From: Molossus alvarezi | Lineage: Eukaryota > Chordata > Mammalia > Chiroptera > Molossidae | Length of the DNA stretch: 64,000 nt | NCBI GenBank assembly: GCA_037176705.1 | Contig: CM073893.1 | Location: forward strand, 19,158,074-19,222,073 | Direction of reading: 5' to 3' | Part shown: one piece after another, positions 33,302 through 44,399 of the stretch | How positions within the stretch are numbered: the stretch's first letter is position 1 | Layout: every line of letters begins with the position of its first letter | Program-made: the position numbers and the translations under genes | The notes under the pieces: model-generated | The model's database searches: none | Told to the model about the DNA's origin: nothing | Seen by the model: the letters and a program-made list of their open reading frames with translations, nothing else

Positions 33302-34470
33302 ACCCAAGATAGTAGCAGAGTAGGTAGAAGCTACACTCACCTCCTCCCAGGATCAAACTGAAACTACAACTAAATTTTATAGCAATCATTCAAAATGAGA
33401 AATTGAAGACTTGCTGAAGAGAAGTCTTATAAACAAGAATTTACAGAAGAAGCCACATCAAGACTGGTAGGAAGGGCAGAGACACAAAAAGGGCTGTCCC
33501 TGCTCCCATGGGTGGTGCCTGTGATTCTGGAGAAATAGCTCAGCTACAGGTGATTCTGAGAAGTGTGAAGTCTAAATCCCAAGTTGGGCTCCACAGCCCA
33601 GAGCCCCAGAGCCAGGAAGAGGCACTCACATAGCATCTAGCTGTGAAAAGCAGTAGGATTTCTATCTGCCAGAGAAAAATTGGAGTCCACTTTAGACACA
33701 AGCTCTTAAAAGGCCAAAGCAAAAATATTTCCTTTGCAGCCACTCACCCTGGGCTTCAGCAGAGGGAAGACAAAGCAGACTAGAGTTGCATAATGAGAGT
33801 TTGGGGTTTGTGGCTCTGAGGAGGAAGCTGAAGAGACACCTGCCAGGATCCCTGTGCTGAGTCATTCCTCTATTACCACAGATACCATCTTTCTTGAGTA
33901 AAGCACCTCCCCCACTCCATGTGGCATCAGCCTGATAGAAAGCAATAGCTCCACCCTCTGGATTCCCTCAAGATCCCCCCTTTCTCCCCTAAAGCTTATG
34001 CCTGGCTAAATGTACAGTCAGAAGTTCTTTCAGTGACTGAGCCTAACTGGCAGCTGGCACATGGAGGCAGGTGGAGGTGGATCTTGGGGAACCTTGGGTC
34101 TATTGCTTACCCACCCCCAGCCTGGTGTTGGTAAAACAGCTTGGTCCTTCATGTGTGCACCTAGGCCCAGCAGAAGCAGCTACAAACTGTGGATCACTTA
34201 TAGCACAAAACAGGTTGCTAAGGGCCAATCACAGGCAGCACCTTACATTGGCCTGCACCAGAGTCCCTCCCAACAGGCCCAGAACCAACATACCCAGTGG
34301 TCAGTATCAGACATCATCAGAGTATAATCCAGTAAGCTTCACAAGAGACATATCCAAAGGAAAATCACAGCAGACACCAAACCCTGTTGAGGCAAATTTG
34401 CTTCATGTGGTGAGCAGGTGCACAGCTGCTCACACAACATAATTGGAGTTGAGCGTCACAGTCAGCCAGC
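33302..34470 (+). mobile_element. L1-G: isolated L1 5'UTR without ORFs
   Basis: It begins at the standard 5' end (GTAGCAGAGTAGGTAGAAGC; compare GCGGCGGAGTGAACGGAAGC in L1-L) and continues through the 5'UTR (CAGCCACTCACCCTGGGCTT near 33,738). It stops before ORF1, where an old SINE begins. L1 insertions normally lose the 5' end, so a lone 5'UTR implies a later deletion or recombination. Confidence 0.8.
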
Positions 34471-34474
34471 CTGA

Positions 34475-34935
34475 GGGTCAATCCCATGCACAAATGGGCC
34501 AATAGAAATCAAGGCTCAATTATAAAAAGGTTTCAGGCTTGATCACCAATCTAGGCATGTAAAAGTGGCAACTGATCAATATTGCTCTCTCACATACATT
34601 TTTCTCTCTTTATTACTCTCTCTCAAAAATCAATAAAACAGCCCTGGCCAGTTTGGCTGAGCAGTCAGAACATCGGCCTATGGACCAGAGAATCCCAGGT
34701 TTTGTTCAGGCTGAGGGCATGTCCCTTTGTTGCAGTTTGTCCCTGGCTCCAGTTGGGGTTGTGTGGGTAGTGACCACTTAATGTGTCTCTAACACATTGA
34801 TGTTTCTTTCTCTCTCTTCCTCCCTGTCTCCCTCCTGTTCTGTCTGAAATAAATATAAAAATTTGGGGGGGGGGGTAAAGATTTTTTTAAAAAATCAATA
34901 AAACATATCCTTGAATGAGGATTTTACAAAAGACT
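34475..34935 (+). mobile_element. Older SINE interrupted by a younger SINE
   Basis: The left part (34,475-34,640) is a diverged SINE body ending TCTCAAAAATCAATAAAACA. The right part (34,890-34,935) restarts with the same 16 bp and continues CATATCCTTGAATGAGGATT, the expected SINE tail. The younger copy sits between them. Confidence 0.8.
34641..34889 (+). mobile_element. VES-type SINE inside an older SINE, perfect TSD
   Basis: AAAAATCAATAAAACA is at 34,625-34,640 and 34,890-34,905 (16 of 16). The head GCCCTGGCCAGTTTGGCTGA is intact. Near the 3' end an 11-base G run (34,865-34,875) replaces the usual ATGTCCTCGG region. Confidence 0.95.
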
Positions 34936-34943
34936 CAATTACA

Positions 34944-36388
34944 CGGCATTCTTATATACCAATAATGAGCTCACAGAAAGAGAGAAACTAAGAAAACAAT
35001 CCCATTTACCATTGTGGCAAAAAAAAATTAAGATACCCAGGAATAAACTTTGACCAAAGAAATAAAGGACCTATTCACAGGAAACTACAGGTCACTGAAA
35101 AAAGAGAGAAAGATATAAAAAAGTGGAAGCACATACCTTGTTCATGGATTGGAAGAATTAACAGCATTAAAATGTTCGCATTACCCAAAGCAATCTATAC
35201 ATTCACTGCAATCCCCATCAAAATACCAAGGACATACTTCACACAACTAGAACAAACACTTCAAAAGTTCATATGGAACCAAAAAAGACCTCAAATAGCC
35301 ACAGCGATCTTGAAAAAGAAGCACAAAGTCAGAGGGATCACATTACCAGATTTCAGGTTATACTACAAAGCCACTGTAATCAAAACAGCCTGGTACTGGC
35401 ACAAGACCAGTGGAACAGAACAGAGAGCCCAGAAATGGACCCAAGGCAATATGCTCAATTAATATTTGACAAAGGTGGCAAGAGCACACAGTGAAGTAAA
35501 GAGAGCCTGTTTAATAAATGGTGTTGGGAAAATTGGACAGCTACATGCAAAAAAATGAAACTAGACCATCAACTTACACCATACACAAAAATAAACTCAA
35601 AATGGATAAAAGACTTAAATGTGACTCATGAATCCATAATAATCCTAGAAGAAAATGTAGGCAACAAAATTTCAGACATCATACGCAGCAAAATTTTCAT
35701 TGATGCATCACCTAAGGCAACAGAAACAAAGGAGAAAAGGAACACATGGGACTACATCAAACTCAAAAGCTTCTGTGCAGCAAAAGAAACAATCATCAAA
35801 ATAGAAAGGGAACCTATTGTATGGGAGAATATCACTGCCAATGATACATCAGATAAGGGGTTAATTTCCAAAATATATAGGATACTCATACAGCTCAATA
35901 AAAGGAAAACAAAGAACCCAGTGAAAAAATGGCCAGAGGAACTTAATAGACACCTCTCCAAACAGGACATACAAATGGCTAAGAGACATATGAAGATATG
36001 CTCAACATCACTAATCATCAGAGAGATGCAAATTAAAACAACAATGAGGTATCACCTCACACCTGTCAGAATGGCTGCCATCAACAAATCATCAAACAAG
36101 TGTTGGTGAGGATGTGGAGAAAAGGGGACTCTAGTACACTGCTGGTGGGAATGCAGATTGGTGCAGCCACTATGGAAAACAATATGGTGTTACCCCCCAA
36201 AATTAAAAATTGAACTTCCATTTGACCCAGTGATCCCACTTCTAGGAATATACCCTAAGAAGCCTGAAACATAAATCAGAAAGAATATATCTACCCCCAT
36301 GTTCATAGCACCACTATTTACAATAGCTAAGATCTGGAAACAGCCCAAGTGTCCATCAGTAGACCAATGGATAAAAAAGCCATGGTAC
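34944..36388 (+). pseudogene. L1-H part 1: ORF2 C-terminal half
   Basis: This piece covers the thumb and C-terminal domain of ORF2p. It has open stretches at 35,172-35,462 ([15 protein letters not shown]) and 35,555-36,109 ([20 protein letters not shown] to [11 protein letters not shown]). Frameshifts lie near 35,000, 35,500 and 36,105. The fused frame across the junction (36,299-37,057) begins with ORF2 tail sequence [20 protein letters not shown] and continues directly into reverse transcriptase sequence. No stop or UTR separates the two, so this is not simply two complete elements side by side. Confidence 0.9.
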
Positions 36389-38453
36389 ATAAATAAAATG
36401 AAGAATAAAAACCACATGATCATATCAATAGATGCCGAAAAAGCGTTCGACAAAATCCAGCATCCATTTCTGATAAAAACGCTCAGTAGTGTGGGAATAA
36501 AGGGATCATACCTAGATATAATAAAGGCCATATATGAAAGACCTACAGCCAACATCATACTCAATGGGCAAAAACTAAAAGCATTTCCCTTAAGAATAGG
36601 AACAAGGCAAGGATGCCCACTCTCGCCACTCTTATTTAACATAGTACTGGAAGTCTTAGCCACAGCAATCAGACAGGAAGAAAAAATAAAAGGGATCCAA
36701 ATTGGAAAGGAGAAAGTGAAATTATTTGCAGATGACATGATACTATACATAGAAAACCCCAAAGACTCCATCAAAAGTTTACTAGACTTAATAAATGAAT
36801 TTGGCAAAGTAGCAGGACACAAAATTAACGTCAAGAAATCGATGGCATTCTTATACACCAATGATGAACTCACAGAAAGAGAAACTAAGAAAACAATCCC
36901 ATTTACCATTGCGGCAAAAAAATTAAGATACCTAGGAATAAACTTAACCAAAGAAATAAAGGACCTATTCGCAGAAAACTACAGGTCATTGAAAAAAGAA
37001 ATAGAGGAAGATATAAAAAGTGGAAGCACATACCCTGTTCATGGATTGGGAGAATGAACATCATTAAAATGTCCATATTACCCAAAGCAATCTATAGATT
37101 CAACGCAATCCCCATCAAAATACCAACAGCATACTTCACAGAATTAGAACAATTATTTCAAAAGTTCATATGGAACCAAAAAAGGCCTTGAATAGCCACA
37201 GCAATCTTGAAAAGGAAGAACAAAGTTGGAGGCATCACAATACCAGATTTCAGGTTATACTACAAAGCCACTGTAATCAAAACAGCCTGGTACTGGCACA
37301 AGAACAGGCATATGGACCAGTTGAACAGAACAGAGAACTCAGAAATGGACCCAAGGCAATATTCTCAATTAATATTTGACAAAGGTGGCAAAAGCATACA
37401 GTGGAATAAGGACAGAGTCTTTAATAAATGGTGCTGGGAAAATTGGATAGCTACTTGCAGAAAAATGAAACTAGACCATCAACTCACACCCTACATAAGA
37501 ATAAACTCAAAATGGATAAAAGACTTCAATGTGACTCATGAATCCATAAAAATCCTAGAAGAGACTGTAGGCAACAACATTTCAGACATCATACGCAGCA
37601 GAATTTTTGCTGACACATCACCTAAGGCACTAGAAACAAAGGAGAAAATGAACACATGGGACTACATCAAACTCAAAAGCTTCTGCACAGTGAAAGATAC
37701 AATCATCAAAACGGAAAGTCTACCCACTGTATGGGAGAGCATAATTGCCAATGATATATCAGATAAGGGGTTAATTTCCAATACATATAGAGTGCTCATA
37801 CAACTCCACAAAAGGAAGACGAAGAACCCAATTAAAAAATGGGCAGAGGAACTAAATAGACACCTCTCCAAACAGGACATACAAATGGCTAAGAAACATA
37901 TGAAGAAATGCTCATCATCACTAATCATGAGAGAGATGCAAATTAAAACAACAATGAGGTATCACCTCACACCTGTCAGAATGGCCGCCATCAACAAATC
38001 ATCAAACAACAAGTGATGGTGAGGGTGTGGAGAAAAGGGGACTCTAGTGCACTGCTGGTGGGAATGCAGACTGGTGCAGCCACTATGGAAAACACTATGG
38101 TGCTACCTCAAAAAATTAAAAATTGAACTTTCATTTAACCCAGTGATCCCACTTCTAGGAATATACCCAAAGAAGCCTGAAACACCAATCAGAAAGAATA
38201 TATGTACCCCCATGTTTGTAGCAGCACTATTTACTATAGCTAAGATCTGGAAACAGCCCAAGTGTCCATCAGTAGAGGAATGGATAAAAAAGCCGTGGTA
38301 CATATACACAATGGAGTACTACACAGCTGTAAGAAAGAAAGATCTCTTATCCTTTGAGACTACATGGAGGGACCTGAAAGTATTATCCTAAGTGAAACAA
38401 GCCAAACAGAGAAACACAAGTTTCATTAGATCTCACTTATTTGTGGAATATAA
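36386..38453 (+). pseudogene. L1-H part 2: ORF2 from reverse transcriptase to C-terminus
   Basis: Reverse transcriptase motifs in order are [13 protein letters not shown] (about 36,420), [16 protein letters not shown] (about 36,595) and [12 protein letters not shown] (about 36,725, lacking the two residues before it that other copies have). A single-base loss near 37,015 and a TGA at 37,189-37,191 break the frame. The next open part (37,207-38,016) covers the thumb and C-terminal domain, and the last part starts near 38,047. The stop is at 38,451-38,453, followed by a normal 3'UTR. Confidence 0.9.
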
Positions 38454-39008
38454 TGAACATAACAGTCTGAGGAATGGGGTAGTCCCAGAGACGTGGAAGT
38501 GGGGTACAGACTGACAATCCCCAGAAGAGAGGGTGGTGGGGGAGAGAGAAACCACAGAACTTACATGCATGTATGCATGAACAGTGGACATGGACAACAA
38601 AGCTGAGGACAGGGCGGGGAGGGGAGGTAGGGGGGAATCAGTGGTGGGAAATGGAGAAACATGTGTAACAAAAATAAATTAATTAAATAAAAAAAAAAAG
38701 AAAAGTCATTTAGTGTGTAACATAAGGCTGACTCTGTTTACATAATGCTGTTGGTTGACTAGGTGATATAATTTGGATTTCCAGAGGAAATTTCTACTTA
38801 CAAATATCTATCTCATCATTAATTGGAATTAAATAAATAAAATATTTTATTAATTAATTTAAGGCTATTCATTTTTAAAAGCCTCTTGAAATTCACCAAA
38901 ATAGCAACAGTGGCTCTCTCTGGGTAAGGGTGCTTCAGGCAAGATTTGTAGTTGCAAACACTAGAAAAACAATTGTAGCAGTTTTATACATAAAACAGAT
39001 TTATTTTA

Positions 39009-39222
39009 TTATATTTTCTTTATTGATTTTATAGAGAGAGGAAGGGAGAGGGAGAGAGAGATAGAAACATAGATGAGCGAGAACATTGATCGGCTGCCTC
39101 CTGCATGCCCCCAACTGGGGAGTTGGCCCACAACCTGAGCACGTGCCCTGACTGGGAATCAAAGTGGCGACCTCTTCTTGGAGCATGATCGATGCTCAAC
39201 CACTGAACCACTCAGGCTGGGC
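39009..39222 (-). mobile_element. VES-related SINE (second head type), perfect TSD
   Basis: AAAACAGATTTATTTTA flanks it at 38,992-39,008 and 39,223-39,239 (17 of 17). The minus-strand head is GCCCAGCCTGAGTGGTTCAG. The low-GC end TTTTATAGAGAGAGGAAGGG is the antisense CT-rich part. Clean young insertion. Confidence 0.95.
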
Positions 39223-39239
39223 AAAACAGATTTATTTTA

Positions 39240-39930
39240 AAACACCTGAGATAATTTACAAAATCTTGAGGGTGGGGTGCATAAAGGACTAAATAGACCA
39301 GCTCAGGAAGCCAGGAGCAACGTTCAAAATCACACCAAAACTAGTTTAGTGAAGTCACCACTGCCCCAAGCTTTGTCTGAAAACTTCCCCAATGTGATGA
39401 AGGACACCAATGAATAGATTCAATAAACTCAATAAATTCCACTTTAAATTTTTGTTTAAACACATGCATCTATATCTGTAAGGAATTTAGGACAGTAAGC
39501 ACAAGCTACAGCCCTGCAGTGCCACACGGCTAAAGAGACAAACAGCCTTAAAGTTAATTGTGAACAAAATAAACCTGCTGACTCCTGGGCTCCTTTCAGA
39601 AAGAACCCCTAGCTGTTACTGAGAACCAGAGGGAGCTAGGGGCCAGACGGACTGCCCCTTGCCTTCTTGCTACAAAGAGGGACCTTCAGTCAAGTACCAA
39701 CAGGCTCTTGAGGAAGTTCCTGGGGTGAGTCCCTGGAACAGCCTCAGCCATATTATCCCAGACACTTGCTTGTCTGGGAACTCAGCTGAGACCTGGAGCT
39801 CGGGCTGGGATTTCATAGAGCCTGCTCCTGCTTTTAAATATGAAGGGCATGTACTTGGTTGCAGTTCTATGGCTGACAGTGTTTCACTATCTAACCTGAG
39901 AATGAGCAGGTATTTAAGAATTTATTTATC
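39240..39930. other. Low-copy DNA, nothing recognised
   Basis: A 106-codon open frame (39,659-39,979) has no motif and runs into an L2 fragment. No good splice context is seen. Confidence 0.45.
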
Positions 39931-39934
39931 TGGT

Positions 39935-40290
39935 AAATATTCTGAATGGTGTCTCTTTTTGTGCCAGGCACAGGGCTGAATTGAGCAGCTGAGGATAAAG
40001 AAGGGCAGATCTGGGTTCTCAGGGAGCTCATAGCCCAGTGTAGAGAGCAGCAAATGGGTGAATGCAGTCAGAGAAGCGGTCCAGTGCCAGTTGCTGCAGA
40101 ATCCCCTGGGAGAGAGAGGAGAGCACATGGAACAGTGGAGGTGGCCATGCAGTTCTGCAGAGAAAGCATGGTCTGAGCTGATGACAAGTGGCCAAGAGGG
40201 CATGTGCAAAGCCTGGGCAGGCGAGAAAGCTTGGTGAGCTCGGGACCCTGCCCTTGAAAGAAGGAGGATGGAGAAAAGAGATTCCCAAGG
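39935..40290 (-). repeat. L2-like fragment
   Basis: GTGCCAGGCACAGGGCTGAA, TCTCAGGGAGCTCATAGCCC and GTGTAGAGAGCAGCAAATGG follow the antisense L2 order. The minus-strand 125-codon open frame here is a by-product. Confidence 0.65.
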
Positions 40291-40654
40291 TTTCAGCATA
40301 AGTAGTACTGTATTTTAACAATCACAATGTGAAGCCTGTTTGGGTTGGAGATTTCTAAAATTGGAGGCTTTCACTTTGGAATAGTGAATGTCTTGTTTTG
40401 TACCCAGCCTCAGAGGGCCCAGTGAGAAATACCTGTTTGGTGGAGTTGTTTATCCATTGTTCTTTCCTCCTTCTGTGTAATCTCTGGTGACACCTCAGCT
40501 CCTGGAATGTCCAGCCAGCTCAGGAAGCTGCTCTTCGGCAGGCAGTTAGTTCACTAAGAGGTCTGAGCACACCTGGGAGGAGAGGGGGAGGGGAAAATAA
40601 CACTGCAGAGCATTCAGGAGTCCTAAATCACCTCAGACTTTCTGCATGCTCGGG

Positions 40655-40880
40655 AGACAGGATGCTGAGATTTGAATCCTATCTCGGATTCTAGCTATGT
40701 GCCTTGAGGCAAATTATTTAAACTCTCTGGGAGCTAGTTTGCTTATTTGTCAAGTGAGAATATTCATAATTTTCACTTCATGGGGTGTTTGTAAGACTAA
40801 ATGAGATAAAGCATGTAAGACAGACAGCGTTGTGCATATTAAAGACTTAATAAGTGTTAACTATCATTACTGTAGTTAAT
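40655..40880 (+). repeat. MIR element
   Basis: GATTTGAATCCTATCTCGGA, CTAGCTATGTGCCTTGAGGC, TAAACTCTCTGGGAGCTAGT and TAATAAGTGTTAACTATCAT are in the full sense MIR order. Confidence 0.85.
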
Positions 40881-40924
40881 ATTATGGCCATGTTTCTGAT
40901 ATCTTTTTTAAAAATCTATCTTCT

Positions 40925-41168
40925 GCCCTGGCTGATTTGGCTCAGCAGTTAGAGCATCGGACCACAGATCAAAGAGTCTTGGGTTTGATTCCGGTCAAAG
41001 GCATGCACCTCGGTTGCAGTGCAGTCCCCAGCCCTGGACAGGGTCATGCAGGAGGCAATCAATCGATGTGTCTCTCTCACATGGATGTTTTTTTCTCTCT
41101 CTCTCCTCCAACTCTATCTGAAGCTAATGGAAAATATATCCTTGGGTGAGGATTTTTTAAAAATAAAA
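40925..41168 (+). mobile_element. VES-type SINE with diverged TSD
   Basis: The head GCCCTGGCTGATTTGGCTCA, CT-rich part and tail ATCCTTGGGTGAGGATT plus A are present. AAAAATCTATCTTC (left) and AAAAATCCATCTCC (right) are the likely TSDs. Confidence 0.92.
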
Positions 41169-41169
41169 A

Positions 41170-42030
41170 TAAAAATCCATCTCCCTTCACTGCTTTTTCA
41201 CTCTTATCTTTTGCATATAGCCTCTGAATAGATTGATAAAGCTTTACTTTCCTGCGTTTGTATTATGAAAAGAGTAGGCATATTGGATGTGCTTTCTCAA
41301 ACCATGATTGCTCCCCAGAAGGTCTAGACACCAGTCTCCCACCCCCACCCCACCACTGTTTGAGAAATGGAGTCATTGTAGGCTTTAAAGCAGGGGAGAC
41401 ACCCAACTTGGTGAGGTTGCTTGCAATATCACTTAATTATCCTTGAACCAAATTTATAACATGTGTCTAAAATAGTATGTATATAAGCTCTTGCGTGTTC
41501 ATTTGTCAACCAGCTTCATGTTTTATTTCTGGAAAGATGACACTCAGGCTTACCATATCTGTTGTACCACTCTGGGCCTGGAGATGTTATATTTTGCAGG
41601 CTGTTGAAATAAGCCCTTGTTGTTTTCTGAGCTAACACTCCCTGGATGAGTCAGATGTTTGCCTCTGAGCAGCATGGCCTCTGCAAGTGGCCCTGCTTTC
41701 AAGGGTCAGCCTGCTCTTCTCTGAGGGACGCCGGCTTGGCTGCCACCTAATGGTCAGTTTTGTCAGGAAAAAAATGGCTCTTGAGAAACACTTCAAACTC
41801 ACCCTTGGAAATAAGACACTGTCTCTGTGAGTCATTCCGGATGAGAGCGTATTAACTCATCTTTGTAACAGATGACTAAGTGCTTCTGGTTGATTGGAGG
41901 TTGTCTTTGAAAAACAATTCCATTTTGTTTTCTACAAATATGAATTTCAGGATTTTCTAAACATATTAATGATTTTTCTTTTCAAAACCCACCTAAGCAG
42001 GGGAGAAACTAGGCCAGCACTGGGAAAAGG
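41170..42030. other. Low-copy DNA, nothing recognised
   Basis: No gene or clear repeat is seen. A minus-strand 67-codon open frame (41,632-41,835) has no motif. Confidence 0.45.
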
Positions 42031-42034
42031 GAGA

Positions 42035-42310
42035 GAGTATTGCTAATATTCGTCAAGACTTTAGAATGTGCCAAGCTCTGTTGTAAGCACTAAGAATATC
42101 TCACTTAATCTTTATTTTAATCCTGAGGTAGGTATGGTAATAAAAACAAAATTAATAATTATTAAATATTGTCACTTTATGGTTGTTATGTTATAAATGA
42201 GGAAATTAGCTTTAGGTAGGTCTAACATCACTTAGCTAGTACATGGCAGGACTGGAATTCTAACTCAGGCCTGTCTGACATCAGTAGCTGTCCTTGACCA
42301 CTCCACTCTT
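42035..42310 (-). repeat. MIR element
   Basis: GTGCCAAGCTCTGTTGTAAG, AATCCTGAGGTAGGTATGGT, AATGAGGAAATTAGCTTTAG and CTAGTACATGGCAGGACTGG follow the antisense MIR order. Confidence 0.8.
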
Positions 42311-42359
42311 GAATGATGCCTTTATTTCTTTATACCTGCTGGGTTCCAACATCAACTCC

Positions 42360-43060
42360 TCCTGTAAATATTTGTCAAGGTCCAGAATGTGCAGTCTACT
42401 AAGTACTGGTTATCAGTCAGCCATGATCCAGACAAAGACCCTTCCCTCATGGGGCATATAGTCTAATGGGAGAAAAGTAAATAAGAAATTGCTGCCCTGG
42501 CTGGTTTGGCTCAGCGGTTGGAGTGTCGGCCTGCGGTCCTGAGAGACCCGGGTTCGGTTCCCGCTGAGGGTGCGTACCTCGGTTGCAGTTTGTCCCCGGC
42601 CCTGGTCGGTTGTGCGGGTGGCAGCCAATCGATGTGTTCCTTTCACGTCGATGTTTCTCTCTCTCTCTCTCTGTTCCTCTCTCTCCCTCCCACTCTACCT
42701 GAACAAAAAATGGAAAAATGTCCTCGGCTGAGGATAAAAAAAAAAAAAGAAATTGCTATATAGCTTGAGGTAAGCATAGGATGCTAGGGGGGCATAGATA
42801 TAAATGGCTTATAGTATAAGCTTGGAGCAGTCAGGGTAGACTTTCTAGAGGAGGTGACCAAGGTAATTCCTATGACTGGGAATAGACAGATCCAAAGAAG
42901 TGGTTGGTGGGGTGGTAGAGGGGGGGTAGTTAGAGAAGGACAGTTCAGGCAGAATAAGCAGCAGGCACAAGGGACCAGTGGTCCCAAGTGGGTATTGAGT
43001 GTTGGGAAAGCACTCTCATGATTGGAGAATTTCAGAGAGGGACCAAGGAGTTGGCTCATT
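42360..43060 (-). repeat. L2 copy split by a SINE
   Basis: The left part (42,360-42,482) contains CCCTTCCCTCATGGGGCATATAG. The right part (42,758-43,060) contains TAGACTTTCTAGAGGAGGTG and GCAGGCACAAGGGACCAGTG. Together they follow the antisense L2 order with a SINE between them. Confidence 0.7.
42494..42746 (+). mobile_element. VES-type SINE, young, perfect TSD
   Basis: AAGAAATTGCT is at 42,483-42,493 and 42,747-42,757. The head GCCCTGGCTGGTTTGGCTCA, the B box GGGTTCGGTTCCCGCT and the tail GTCCTCGGCTGAGGAT plus 12 or more A are near the consensus of this window. Confidence 0.95.
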
Positions 43061-43061
43061 T

Positions 43062-44165
43062 GAGTCCTGACTTTTGTATTCTGTGTCCAGTAGGGTGCTG
43101 GCTACTTCATTCCAAAAATAACATTGCTTTACAAGGACAGGCTCTGAGAAAGTTTTTTCCTCCTTGTGGCCTGAAATGGATGTATCGTTGTCCTGGGCCT
43201 CAGTAAGTTCTGAGAAGCTTGGTGATGATGCTCTGTTGCTGAGCTTAGATCCATGGTGGATCTGGTGGACTGGCAAATGTTGTGTGGCCAAGACATCGCA
43301 GCACCACATGATATACCCTGGTGCAATCTCAAAGCCAAAATTTAGGAAGATGAACCTTGGTTTCCTGTTAAATATAACTGCAGAGAAGAAGGAAGCACTG
43401 TAATGAAATGACCTAAAGGGAAGCCTCCCTCTTGTGAGCTGCTAGTACTTCCACAGATGGTGTGAAGGAATTCTGGGCTCTTCCCAAAAGACCTTGGGAA
43501 GGCCACCTTTCCCTTTGTTTCTCCAAGCTACTGCCCCACTAATGGTCTTCAGCACAACTTTCTTAGTACACATAGAATTATATAAAGGATTGCAATCACT
43601 GAGGGAGAATTTTTCCACCAGAAAAGAAAGGGCCTAGGAGGGGAGATTTTTTGGGCAAAGCCATTTCACCAAATTATAAGTAAACCATGAAGCAGGTAAT
43701 TTAGAGGTATGTGATGTATTGTCAACCAGATTTGGTGTCACACAAGGATTAGGCTGTTGCCTCACATTTTTTCCCCTCCTGTTTACTACCTGCTTAACCG
43801 GGTCACTTCCCTGGGGTCCTTGGAGACGCTTTGGACTTTCTTGTTAGACTTTGCAGACTTAACCCCTTGCTTCATATTGAAATGGTCGTTTCATAGCCTC
43901 TTCAATCCAAGCCTTATGTTTCTTCATCATTTTTTCTGTGTCTCTTACCCAGATGTCCCCTCCTAGGCCCTTTCTTTCTTGATGGAGAAGTTTTCCCTTA
44001 GGGATTGCATTCCTTTATTTAATTCTTGTAAAAGCAGGGAACTCTCCCAGTAGCAATAGCAGTGACCAAGTCCAACATGGGAAATTGCTATGGCACATGG
44101 GAGGACTTGACACCAATTTTCAATTTCTGACTCATATACAGCATCCTGTTAAACTACTTTCATAC
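43062..44165. other. Low-copy DNA, nothing recognised
   Basis: Several short open frames (43,016-43,403 on both strands, 43,757-43,966 plus) lack recognisable motifs. No young repeat is seen. Confidence 0.45.
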
Positions 44166-44171
44166 TTTCAT

Positions 44172-44380
44172 AGTGTAATGGTTAAGAACATTGGCTCAAG
44201 TTCTGCCACTGTCTGACTTCAATAATCTTGGGCAGTTAACTGAACCTCTTTGTACTTCATTTTCTTCATCTGTAAACTGGCATCATAAGAGTACTTAGTT
44301 CATGGGGTTGTCCTAAGGATAATGAGCCACAACCATACAGCACTGAGAACAGTGCCTGGCCCAGAGTAAGCACTGCTGAG
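44172..44380 (+). repeat. MIR element
   Basis: GTGTAATGGTTAAGAACATT, CTTGGGCAGTTAACTGAACC, TTCTTCATCTGTAAACTGGC and CAGTGCCTGGCCCAGAGTAA are an easily recognised sense MIR. Confidence 0.92.
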
Positions 44381-44399
44381 TGTTTGCTTTCTTCTGGTC

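Larger units (their letters stand above)
34944..38693 (+). mobile_element. L1-H: chimeric L1 with a repeated ORF2 segment
   Basis: Part 1 (34,944-36,388) runs from just after FADD to the ORF2 tail (KKPWYI). At a TACATAAA-like microhomology it jumps to part 2 (36,386-38,693), which starts upstream of the reverse transcriptase motif EKAFDK and runs to a normal 3'UTR and A tail. About 1.45 kb is therefore present twice in direct orientation. Part 1 has the ILEENVGNK variant (like L1-L) and part 2 has ILEETVGN (like L1-A), so two subfamilies are joined. Confidence 0.9.

Noticed and set aside
36299..37057. Fused open frame as a new gene
   Set aside because: It joins the L1 ORF2 tail to the L1 reverse transcriptase at the chimera junction. 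The frame is short, has no own start context, and is a by-product of the junction.
34925..38710. TSD around the whole chimeric L1-H
   Set aside because: ACAAAAGACTCAATTAC on the left and AGAAAAGTCATTTAGTG on the right match only partly. Too weak to claim.
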